DNA of 64,000 nucleotides, from assembly GCA_020636315.1 (NCBI GenBank), contig JACJYA010000013.1:62001-126000 (forward strand). Reading direction: 5' to 3'. Shown here one piece after another: positions 43,056-51,600 of this stretch. The position numbers and the translations under genes are program-made. Position 1 is the stretch's first letter, and every line of letters starts with the position of its first letter. The notes under the pieces were generated by a model. The model was given only the letters and a program-made list of their open reading frames with translations. It searched no databases and had not been told where the DNA came from. The stretch comes from Lewinellaceae bacterium. GTDB taxonomy: Bacteria > Bacteroidota > Bacteroidia > Chitinophagales > Saprospiraceae.

Positions 43056-45185
43056 ATGCATCGGTCATTTCCCTTATTCTTCCTTTTTCTTCTTATCGTT
43101 TCGGGTTGCCGACAGGAGGCTGCTACCGATACAGCCGTTGGGCCGCCCGTTGCCAAAAAAGTGGCGCACGCCTTCGATGAATTTGGCTCAGAACGGGTGG
43201 ACCCCTTCTACTGGCTCAACGACCCCACTGACCCGGAGGTCATTCAGCACCTGGAACAGGAAAATGCCTATTGCGAACAACAGCTGGCCCATACCCAGGC
43301 CCTGCAGGATGAGATCTATGATGAACTGGTGGCCCGCATCGAGCAGAAGTACGAATCGCTGCCCACCAAGGAGAATGGCTACTGGTATTACGTTCGCTAT
43401 GAGGAGGGTGACGAATACCCCTATTACTGCCGGAAAAAGGAAAGCATGGACGCCCCGGAAGAAGTGCTGCTCGATGTGAATGAGATGGCGAAGGGCCACA
43501 AGGTCTATCGCCTGTTCCAGTACTTTGTCAGCCCGGATAACCAGACGGTGGCCTTTTTGGTGGATACTTCCGGCGACCGCCGCAATACCCTCTACTTCAA
43601 GGACCTGGAAAGCGGCGAGCTGCTGCCCGATCAGGTATCCGACTGCTCCTACAGCGGCGCCTGGTCCGCCGATAGCAAACACTTCTTTTACAGCCTCAAC
43701 GACAAAACAGTGCGCAGCTACCGGGTGATGCGCCATTCCCTGGGCGCCGGCGGGCAGGATAAAGAAATGTATATTGAACCAGATAGCACCTTCTCTGCCT
43801 TTGTATTCTCCTCCTGGGACGACCGCTACTTGTTTTTCGGTTCCGGCAGCACCACCTCCAGCGAGTTCTGGTTCCTGGACGCCAGCAAACCGGATGGTGT
43901 CTTGAAGGTGGTGCAGCCCCGGCAAAAAGGATTGGAATACCAGGTGAATTCCTACACCGGAAATGAGTTCCATATTTATAATAACCACGAGGCGCAGAAT
44001 TTCAAGATCTCCACTACTCCCGTCCGTTCACCCGGCCTGGCCAACTGGACAGACCTGGTGCCCCACAACCCCGATGTCCTGATCAATGATTTCACAGTGC
44101 GCGAAAAATTCCTGGTAGTGCAGGAAAGAAGCCAGGCGCTGGACAAGATCCGCGTGATCAACCGGCAAAGCGGGGAGAGCTACTATGTGGATTTTGGGGA
44201 AGAGGTTTATACCGCCGGGATGTATGACCCGACTGATGAGTTTGGCTCGGACAGCATTCGTTACAATTACCAGTCGCTGACCACGCCTCAGTCTTCCTTC
44301 GGTTACAATCTGGCCACCCGGGAGCGGAAGCTGCTCAAGCAGCAAAAGGTGGGTGGTGGTTTCGACGGTTCTCTTTATGAGACGAAGCGCCTTTGGGCCA
44401 CTGCTCAGGACGGCACCCAGGTGCCGCTGTCCATCGTTTACCACAAAGAGCTGTTTAAGCAGGATGGCAGCAACCCCTGCCTGCTTTATTCCTATGGTTC
44501 TTACGGCGCCAGTTCCATGCCCTATTTCCGCAGCGATGTGGTCAGCCTGCTCGACCGCGGCTTTGTCTATGCCATTGCCCACATCCGGGGCGGTCAGGAA
44601 ATGGGACGGCAGTGGTACGAGGACGGCAAGCTGATGAAAAAGAAAAACACTTTCACCGATTTCATTGACTGCGGGCAATATCTGGTGGATAAACAATATA
44701 CTTCCACCGACGGCCTGTTTGCCATGGGCGGCAGCGCCGGCGGCATGCTGATGGGCGCCGTCACCAATATGCGCCCCGATCTGTTCAAGGGCATCATCGC
44801 CCGCGTACCCTGGATGGATGTCATCAGCGATATGCGCAACCCCGACCTGCCACTGACCACTCTGGAATATGAGGAATGGGGTAACCCCTATGAAAAGGAA
44901 GCCTACGACTACATGCTCAGCTGGTCGCCTTATGATAATGTGAAACAAGCAGACTTTCCCGCCATCCTGGCTACCGGCGGCCTGAATGATACTCAGGTGC
45001 TTTACCACAATCCTGCCAAGTGGGTGCAGAAGATCCGGGAGAACAATACCGGTACCGAGCCGGTGCTGTTCAAGTGCAATATGGGCGCCGGGCATGCAGG
45101 GGAATCCGGCCGCTTCGCCAGGCAGAAGGAGACGGCTATGGTCTATGCGTTTATGTTGGGCCAGGTGGGGGAGTTGGTGGATTAG
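43056..45185 (+). CDS. Prolyl oligopeptidase family lipoprotein (S9A, oligopeptidase B-like)
   Basis: 709 residues. The lipobox LLIVSGC (Cys18) makes it a lipoprotein; the ATG at 43056 provides the signal peptide. An N-terminal seven-bladed propeller (about 90-430) is followed by an alpha/beta hydrolase domain. The catalytic triad is Ser560 in MGGSAGG, Asp645 in GGLNDTQV and His680 in GAGHAGES. HIRGGQEMGRQWYEDGK is the typical S9A block. It cleaves short peptides after proline or basic residues; DPFYWLNDPTDPEV at the N-terminus is oligopeptidase B-like. It sits outside the cytoplasm, supporting peptide scavenging. Confidence 0.92.
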   Translation: MHRSFPLFFLFLLIVSGCRQEAATDTAVGPPVAKKVAHAFDEFGSERVDPFYWLNDPTDPEVIQHLEQENAYCEQQLAHTQALQDEIYDELVARIEQKYESLPTKENGYWYYVRYEEGDEYPYYCRKKESMDAPEEVLLDVNEMAKGHKVYRLFQYFVSPDNQTVAFLVDTSGDRRNTLYFKDLESGELLPDQVSDCSYSGAWSADSKHFFYSLNDKTVRSYRVMRHSLGAGGQDKEMYIEPDSTFSAFVFSSWDDRYLFFGSGSTTSSEFWFLDASKPDGVLKVVQPRQKGLEYQVNSYTGNEFHIYNNHEAQNFKISTTPVRSPGLANWTDLVPHNPDVLINDFTVREKFLVVQERSQALDKIRVINRQSGESYYVDFGEEVYTAGMYDPTDEFGSDSIRYNYQSLTTPQSSFGYNLATRERKLLKQQKVGGGFDGSLYETKRLWATAQDGTQVPLSIVYHKELFKQDGSNPCLLYSYGSYGASSMPYFRSDVVSLLDRGFVYAIAHIRGGQEMGRQWYEDGKLMKKKNTFTDFIDCGQYLVDKQYTSTDGLFAMGGSAGGMLMGAVTNMRPDLFKGIIARVPWMDVISDMRNPDLPLTTLEYEEWGNPYEKEAYDYMLSWSPYDNVKQADFPAILATGGLNDTQVLYHNPAKWVQKIRENNTGTEPVLFKCNMGAGHAGESGRFARQKETAMVYAFMLGQVGELVD

Positions 45186-45232
45186 GTTTATTGAGTTTCC
45201 TGCCAACCTAATCCACCAATCAACCAATTTTA

Positions 45233-45251
45233 CCCTGAGCTTGTCGAAGGG
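45233..45251 (-). repeat. Short repeat CCCTGAGCTTGTCGAAGGG, copy 2
   Basis: Inverted relative to 31508-31526 with two or three differences. It lies between convergent genes (45185 and 45263). Confidence 0.5.
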
Positions 45252-45262
45252 CAACCAATCAA

Positions 45263-46114
45263 CTACAGATGCTCCTTCAAAAAACTCCACGCAACCTGGT
45301 TGGCCTTCTGGGCCGCTTCCTCGTTATACCGGTCCCCGCTGGGGTTGGCGAAAGCGTGGTTGGCGTCGTAGCTGTGGACTTCGACCTGCTTGCCGGCGGC
45401 TTTGGCCAGGTCTTCGAACTTCTTAGCCACTTCAGGGGTGATCCATTCGTCCTGTTTGGCGAAAATGGCGAGGATGGGCGCTTTCAGGGGTTCCAGTTCC
45501 TTGGCGTTCTGAACCGGCATGCCATAGTACATCACGCAGGCCACGCCCTGGTTGCCCGCCATGATGGAAGCTTTCAGTGACCAGCCGCCGCCGAAGCACC
45601 AGCCGATGGTACCGATGCGCGCCTCTGCTCCCGCCTTGTTGATCGCGCCCTGGATGATGGCCCGGGCGCGTTCTTCCTTGACGGACTGCATCAGCTCGCC
45701 CGCCTTATCGGGGTTGTCGGCCACCTTGCCGTCGTAGATGTCGAGGGCAAGCACGTTGGTATTGCCCAGGTAGCCGAACAGGCGTTCCGCTTCTGCTTTG
45801 ATGTGGTCGTTGAGGCCCCACCATTCGTGAATAACAAAGAGGTAATTGTTCGTCGGCTCTTCCGCCATCAGGGCATAGGCGCTGCCCTTTTGCCCGTCGG
45901 GCGTGTCGAATTCGATCATCTGGCCGATGCCTTCAAAATTCAGCTCCATGGGTGTCTCATGGGCCCCTTTGAAGTTTTCATCGTCGGCAAACTGGGCCAT
46001 ATCGCTGCTGTCGGCAGCCTGGCCATCAGACTGCTCTCCGCTCTTGCCGCTATTCTGGCAGGAGGTAAAAATGAGGCCGATGGCCATGGCAAAGGTGATA
46101 AGGTGTCGGTACAT
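45263..46114 (-). CDS. Dienelactone hydrolase family lipoprotein
   Basis: 283 residues with a lipobox IFTSC (Cys19) and a polar Ser/Gly/Asp-rich spacer. The alpha/beta hydrolase fold has the dienelactone hydrolase Cys nucleophile Cys173 in GWCFGGG, with Asp222 (KQDEWI) and His253 (ANHAFANP), and the HEWWGLND block that supplies the Glu of this family. It hydrolyses lactones or esters at the cell envelope. The true substrate is unknown; classic dienelactone activity is unlikely for an exported lipoprotein. It is convergent with the oligopeptidase. Confidence 0.88.
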   Translation of the reverse strand: MYRHLITFAMAIGLIFTSCQNSGKSGEQSDGQAADSSDMAQFADDENFKGAHETPMELNFEGIGQMIEFDTPDGQKGSAYALMAEEPTNNYLFVIHEWWGLNDHIKAEAERLFGYLGNTNVLALDIYDGKVADNPDKAGELMQSVKEERARAIIQGAINKAGAEARIGTIGWCFGGGWSLKASIMAGNQGVACVMYYGMPVQNAKELEPLKAPILAIFAKQDEWITPEVAKKFEDLAKAAGKQVEVHSYDANHAFANPSGDRYNEEAAQKANQVAWSFLKEHL

Positions 46115-46314
46115 AGTGGATCTTTTTTGGTATAGGTTATGGATTGTTGTTTATAGTGAACGCAATCCGCCGCCGGCTTTTGGCAGCGTCCCCAAATGAA
46201 GGGGAAAACATTGCTGCCTGCAGAAAACAGGCGAATCGTTACTGTATAGCTTAAATAGAGAGAACGGGGAATTTGTTTAGGGTTGGGGCCTGGAATAAGT
46301 CTGAGAAATTGCTT

Positions 46315-46322
46315 TACCTTTG
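46315..46322 (+). promoter_or_regulatory. Bacteroidota -7 element TACCTTTG of the E1 gene
   Basis: Matches TAnnTTTG, 69 bases before the ATG. No TTTG stands at the usual -33 distance. The transcript would begin just inside the following hairpin. Confidence 0.45.
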
Positions 46323-46379
46323 TGCCCCCGCTTTTTGCTGTTATGCCGGCCGCCACTTGTACAGCAAAAAGCAGGGGCA
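46323..46379 (+). promoter_or_regulatory. Long hairpin in the leader of the 2-oxoacid dehydrogenase E1 gene
   Basis: GCTTTTTGCTGT (46330-46341) pairs perfectly with ACAGCAAAAAGC (46361-46372). After one C/A mismatch, TGCCCC (46323-46328) pairs with GGGGCA (46374-46379), giving 18 pairs around a 19-base loop. It ends 12 bases before the ATG at 46392 and overlaps the expected transcription start, so it may control initiation or mask the ribosome site. Confidence 0.6.
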
Positions 46380-46391
46380 AAATTATATACC

Positions 46392-48395
46392 ATGGCAGAA
46401 AAAACGATTGAACCGATCATTCAATACGACCGAGGGAGGTTGTCCGATGAGGAGTTGCTGGGCCTGTACCGGCGGTTGCTGGAGCCGCGCCTGATCGAAG
46501 AGAAGATGCTCGTCCTTTTGCGGCAGGGCAAGATCAGCAAGTGGTTCTCCGGGATTGGCCAGGAGGCCATTTCCGTGGGCTGCGCCAGTGCGCTGCTGGA
46601 GGATGAACTCATCTTCACCATGCACCGCAACCTGGGAGTGTTCACCACCCGGGAGATGCCGATGGAGCGCCTTTTCGCCCAGTGGCAGGGCAAGGAAATG
46701 GGGTTTACCAAAGGCCGTGACCGGTCTTTCCATTTCGGAGCGATGGACTATGGCATCGTGGGTATGATCTCCCATCTGGGGCCGCAGCTGTCGCTGGCGG
46801 CCGGAGTGGCGCTGGCGCACAAACTGGCGGGAGAGGGCAGAGTATCGCTGGCTTTCACCGGAGACGGCGCCACGAGCGAAGGCGAATTTCATGAGGCGCT
46901 CAACACGGCGGCAGTCTGGGGGCTGCCCGTCCTGTTCATTATCGAAGACAATGGTTACGGCCTGTCCACGCCTACCCGCGAACAGTATGCCTGTGAGGAG
47001 CTGGCGGACCGCGCCAAAGGTTACGGCATGCGTTCGGTAATCGTCGATGGCAACAATATCCTGGAGGTTTACCAAACCATACGGAAGCTGGCGGAAGAGC
47101 TGCGCGAAAACCCCGAGCCGGTATTTGTGAACTGTAAAACCTTCCGCATGCGAGGGCACGAAGAGGCTTCCGGTATTAAATATGTACCCAGAGAACTCCT
47201 GAACTACTGGGCGGCCAGAGACCCGGTATCGAACTACGAGAAGTATCTGATGCAGGAAGGCCTGCTCGATGAACAGAAAAGGGAGGATATTCGTCAGTCT
47301 ATCAAAAAGGCCATCAACAAGGGCCTGGATATTGCCTATGGCGAGGGCCCGGTTGAACCTGTGGCCGAACGAGAGCTGACGGACGTATATGCACCTTTCC
47401 CGCAGCAGGTAGTAGCTCCGGAGAGCAACCGGAAGACCGAGCGCCGTTTTGTGGACGCCATCTCTTTCGGCCTGAGGCAGGCCATGGAAAAACACGACAA
47501 CCTCGTTCTGATGGGGCAGGATATTGCCGATTATGGCGGAGTGTTCAAGATTACGGAGGGCTTCGTCGTGGATTTTGGCAGGGAGCGGGTGCGGAATACG
47601 CCCCTGTGTGAAAGCGCGATCGTAGGCATCGGCCTGGGGCTAAGCCTGAAAGGGTACAAAGCCATGGTGGAGATGCAATTTGCCGATTTTGTCACCTGTG
47701 GTTTCAACCAGATCGTCAACAACCTGGCGAAGCTTCACTACCGCTGGGGCCAGCATGCCGACGTAGTGATCCGGATGCCGACGGGCGCCGGAGTGGCCGC
47801 CGGGCCGTTCCACTCCCAGAGCAATGAGGCCTGGTTCTTCCATACGCCCGGCCTGAAAATCGTCTATCCGTCAACGCCCGAAGACGCCAAGGGCCTTCTG
47901 CTGGCCAGCTTCGAAGACCCTAACCCGGTCCTGTTTTTTGAACACAAAGCCTTGTACCGCTCCCTTTCCGGAGAGGTGCCCGACGATTATTACACCGTCG
48001 AGATCGGCAAAGCGCGCCTTGCCCGCGAAGGGCGGGAGGTGTCGGTGATCACTTACGGCATGGGCGTGCACTGGGCAATGGAAATTTGTGAAGAAATGGG
48101 TGTGGATGCCGATATTCTGGACCTGCGCACCCTGCTGCCGCTGGACTACGAGGCCATTGCCGAAAGCGTAAAAAAGGCCAGCCGGGTGATCATCCTGCAC
48201 GAAGATACGCTCGTCGGGGGTATCGGCGCGGAGATCGCCGCTTACATCTCCGAACACCTCTTTGAATACCTCGATGCACCGGTGCTGCGCTCCGCCAGCC
48301 TGGACACTCCGGTGCCTTTCGCGGCAAAGCTGGAAGAGCAGTTCCTGCCGAAAGGCCGCTTCCGGGAGCAGCTGGAGCGGCTGCTGGCGTATTAA
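46392..48395 (+). CDS. Fused alpha/beta E1 of branched-chain 2-oxoacid dehydrogenase
   Basis: 667 residues. The first half is E1 alpha with the thiamine diphosphate motif FTGDGATSEGEFHEALNTA and IIEDNGYGLSTPT; the phosphorylation-loop block SGIKYVP follows. The second half, from about residue 345, is E1 beta (LMGQDIADYGGVF, VEMQFADFVT, GAGVAAGPFHSQS, ILDLRTLLPLD). In most bacteria these are two genes; fusion in one chain is usual for Bacteroidota. It decarboxylates branched-chain 2-oxoacids and passes the acyl group to E2 lipoamide, feeding branched-chain fatty acid synthesis and amino acid oxidation. E2 and E3 are not in the window. The ATG at 46392 matches the family start; the upstream frame to 46320 is the hairpin leader. 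Confidence 0.93.
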   Translation: MAEKTIEPIIQYDRGRLSDEELLGLYRRLLEPRLIEEKMLVLLRQGKISKWFSGIGQEAISVGCASALLEDELIFTMHRNLGVFTTREMPMERLFAQWQGKEMGFTKGRDRSFHFGAMDYGIVGMISHLGPQLSLAAGVALAHKLAGEGRVSLAFTGDGATSEGEFHEALNTAAVWGLPVLFIIEDNGYGLSTPTREQYACEELADRAKGYGMRSVIVDGNNILEVYQTIRKLAEELRENPEPVFVNCKTFRMRGHEEASGIKYVPRELLNYWAARDPVSNYEKYLMQEGLLDEQKREDIRQSIKKAINKGLDIAYGEGPVEPVAERELTDVYAPFPQQVVAPESNRKTERRFVDAISFGLRQAMEKHDNLVLMGQDIADYGGVFKITEGFVVDFGRERVRNTPLCESAIVGIGLGLSLKGYKAMVEMQFADFVTCGFNQIVNNLAKLHYRWGQHADVVIRMPTGAGVAAGPFHSQSNEAWFFHTPGLKIVYPSTPEDAKGLLLASFEDPNPVLFFEHKALYRSLSGEVPDDYYTVEIGKARLAREGREVSVITYGMGVHWAMEICEEMGVDADILDLRTLLPLDYEAIAESVKKASRVIILHEDTLVGGIGAEIAAYISEHLFEYLDAPVLRSASLDTPVPFAAKLEEQFLPKGRFREQLERLLAY

Positions 48396-48697
48396 TGGGG
48401 TAAACTCAGGCGCTAATTTCGAGATTAGCGCCTAAGTTTATTCGAAATCAGCCCCTGAGTTTAACATACCAATTTACCGGGCATATAATTTTAACACTAC
48501 CCATTTCGTTCCTTACCATCGACAGCCCAACCGTAATGAAAGCCGTAAAACCCCGAAAACCGCTGAATGATTGGGGAAGGTGTTGTACAAAAGTTCAAAT
48601 CTTTCCCCTTTGTGGTATAATAGTAGCGTTGTGATCTCTATTTTTGCCACCTTCTTACATTATCCCAATTATCGATCGTTTATCTCAATCCGGAAAG
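48396..48697. other. Intergenic region before the SprB-repeat gene
   Basis: About 300 bases with palindrome copy 2 (48401-48440) and a -7 element TATTTTTG (48639-48646). A TTTG at 48609-48612 is 26 bases upstream of it, longer than usual. Nothing else is recognised. Confidence 0.5.
48401..48440. repeat. Palindrome GGCGCTAAT/ATTAGCGCC with extended arms, copy 2
   Basis: TAAACTCAGGCGCTAAT and ATTAGCGCCTAAGTTTA pair over 17 positions with one mismatch around a 6-base loop, starting 6 bases after the E1 stop codon. It may act as its terminator. A further GCCCCTGAGTTTAA follows at 48451-48464, repeating the arm sequence. Confidence 0.65.
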
Positions 48698-51600
48698 ATG
48701 ATAAGACACTTTATTCTCTTAGCCCTATTGTCCGCGGCCAGCCTGCAGCTCGGGGCGCAAATACCCAGGAACATAACATTTCGGGGCCAATCAGAGGCCA
48801 TGCGCCTGGTGCCCTGCACCGATAACGACGCCGGGACCATTACCTTTGACACCGGAAACTTCGTCGGGCAGAGCAACGATATCAGCCTGGATACCATTTA
48901 TCTCTGTTTTGGAGACACCCTGCCGGTGCTGCACAATCAGGACTTTGTCCTGAATGGAGACCCCATTCCCGCCACCCCTCCGGGCGTTGCCTATGCCTTT
49001 TACGATTGCCGCCCAACGGTGGACGGCCCGGATACGGCGGCCGTCCTCAACGACCCCTGCCTGAACCATACGGACCCTATCGTGTTCAATGGCGTTTCCT
49101 TTAATCAGGACTACGGTATCTGGGTGGCCGTTGATGACGTGAACGGCAATGTGAAGCTCATCAATAACGGCTATCACCAGGAAGCCTTTAACATGGGCAA
49201 CCCGGCGCCGATACAGCTTTGGTTTGCTCCCATAACTTTAGACAATATCACTCAGCTGGGCTATGAAAACGGCGGCCCCTGTGTGAGCGTCAGCGTCGAT
49301 CAGGCTTTTTCCGTCGTTTATCTGAATGCCGTGGAGCTCACCGATACCTTCCCCAACTTCGGGCCGGGCATGCAGGGCGCTTTCGCCGTGGAGGGCGGGC
49401 TGCCGGAGTTCGAAGCGGGAACTACCTATTCCCCCATCACCATTACGCATACTTCAGCCAACGGGGTGACGGGAACAGTCCAAACCCCCAACCCGGGCAA
49501 TGGCGACACCGTTCAGTTTACCGTGCCGCGGCCGGGAGAATATGAGATCGTTGTGGAGGACGGCAAGAGCTGTGCCGCCGTGGAGACGATCGTCATGCCG
49601 GTGATCTTCAGCGCAGGAACGGTCAACGGGGCTCCCGGCGATACGGTGTGTGTAGAAGTGAGGGTGGATAACCTGGTGGATGTGACCAACGCCCAGTTTA
49701 CTCTGAACTGGGATCCCAATATCCTGGATTTTGTAGAAGTCACCAACCTGAACACCACCCTTCCCGCATTGGATGACGGCGCCTTCAACACCAACCCGGC
49801 GGTAACGGACCTTGGCGAGTTGCCTTTTGCCTGGGCCGACTTCCTGGGCACCAGCAATACCTTGCCTGACGGGTCGGTCTTATTCGAAGTGTGCTTTGAG
49901 ATAATCGGTTCACTGGGACAGGGCAGCGACATTTCCTTCGGGGATGTGCCGACGCCTGTACAGGTCGGCAATATCAACAACAACCCCAGCATGTATCCTT
50001 TTGATACCGTGCCGGGCAGGGTCAATGTCACCAATTCCGTTCTGTTGATCGAAACCAGCCAGGACAGCGTGAGCTGCAGCGGCCTTTCCGATGGTTCCTT
50101 TACGGTTACCGTTTCAGGAGGGGTAGGCCCCTATAGCTTTACCTGGAATACCGTACCGCCGAGCGGGCCGGAAAACGGGCCCGTTTCCATTGCTGTTTCG
50201 GGAGGTTCTTCAACCGTTGGCGGCCGCCTTGCCGGCGATTACCGCATCATCGTTACCGATTCGGATACACCGGCTAATGTGGATACGGCCTTTATCGAAG
50301 TGTTACAGGGGCCATCCCTTGGCGTCAACCTTCTGAATACCCAGCCCTCCTGTTTTGGAGAAAGTGACGGTTCGGTAACGGCCCAGGTTACCCTGGGCGG
50401 CGTCGTTCAACCCAATCCGGGAGGCAACTTCACCTTTTCCTGGAATAACATCCCGGATAACACTCCAACGCAAACCGGCATACCTTCCGGCTTCTATGGC
50501 GTGACGGTAACCGATGCGGCGGGCTGTACGGCCATGGCCAGCACTACCTTGTCTCAGCCGGCGCCGCTACAGGTGCTGGCCATGAATACATTTATTACCG
50601 ATGCGACCTGCACCGGCTCTATGGACGGCTCTGTCCTTATCGGTGCTACGGGAGGCTCTACCGCCAGCGGCAATTATACGTATGCCTGGAGCGGAGGTTT
50701 GGGCACGGTGACCGCCAATACTTCTCAGGTCAGTAACCTGGACCCGGGCGTTTATACAGTCACCGTAACGGATGACAACAACTGCAGCCTGGAGGAAACC
50801 TACACGGTGGCCGCCGCCAAGGCCCTGTCGGTCAATCTGATCAGCCTGACAGATATTACCTGTAACAGCGCCGGGGACGGCACTATTGAGGTCAGCGGCA
50901 CCACTACCGGGCAGCCTCCGTTCGGAGCTTTTACCTATACCTGGAATACCGTGCCTCCTTCGGGCCCCAACTTTTCCGGCGCTCAGGTTACCGGCCTGGG
51001 ACCAGGGCCGTACGCCGTTACCGTGACTGATTCCGACCCTGCCGGATGTGCCGTTTCCGACACATTCATTATTAATGAGCCGTTGCCCCTGACCCTTCAG
51101 TTGGTGGAGTTGCTCAATGAGAGCTGTGACAACGGCGGCGGTGACGGCCGCATTACGGTTGGAGTCACCGGCGGTACCTATCCTTATACCTACAACTGGT
51201 CTGACGGGCAGATGGACTCCATCGCCGTCAACCTCTCGGAAGGAATGTACACCCTGGATGTAACCGACGCCAACAACTGCACTACCAATCAATCCTTTAA
51301 CATCACGGCCCCTACGCCGCCGCAGGTAACTCAGCTGGATAATGACACCCTGGCCTGTTTTGATGACACCAACGGTATGCTTACAGTAATGGCTACTCCC
51401 GGCGGGGCCCCCATTCAAAGCTACGAATGGAGCAACAGCGCAACCGGCCAGGCGATAACCAACTTGTCGCCAGGCTCTTACTTTGTTACCATTACCGCTA
51501 ACGATGGCTGCTTTACGGTGGATACCGCGCTGGTCGTCGCCCCGCAGCCTCTGGTGCTGGATAGCATCGTTGCCGGTTCGCCCAATTGCCCGGGTGATGA

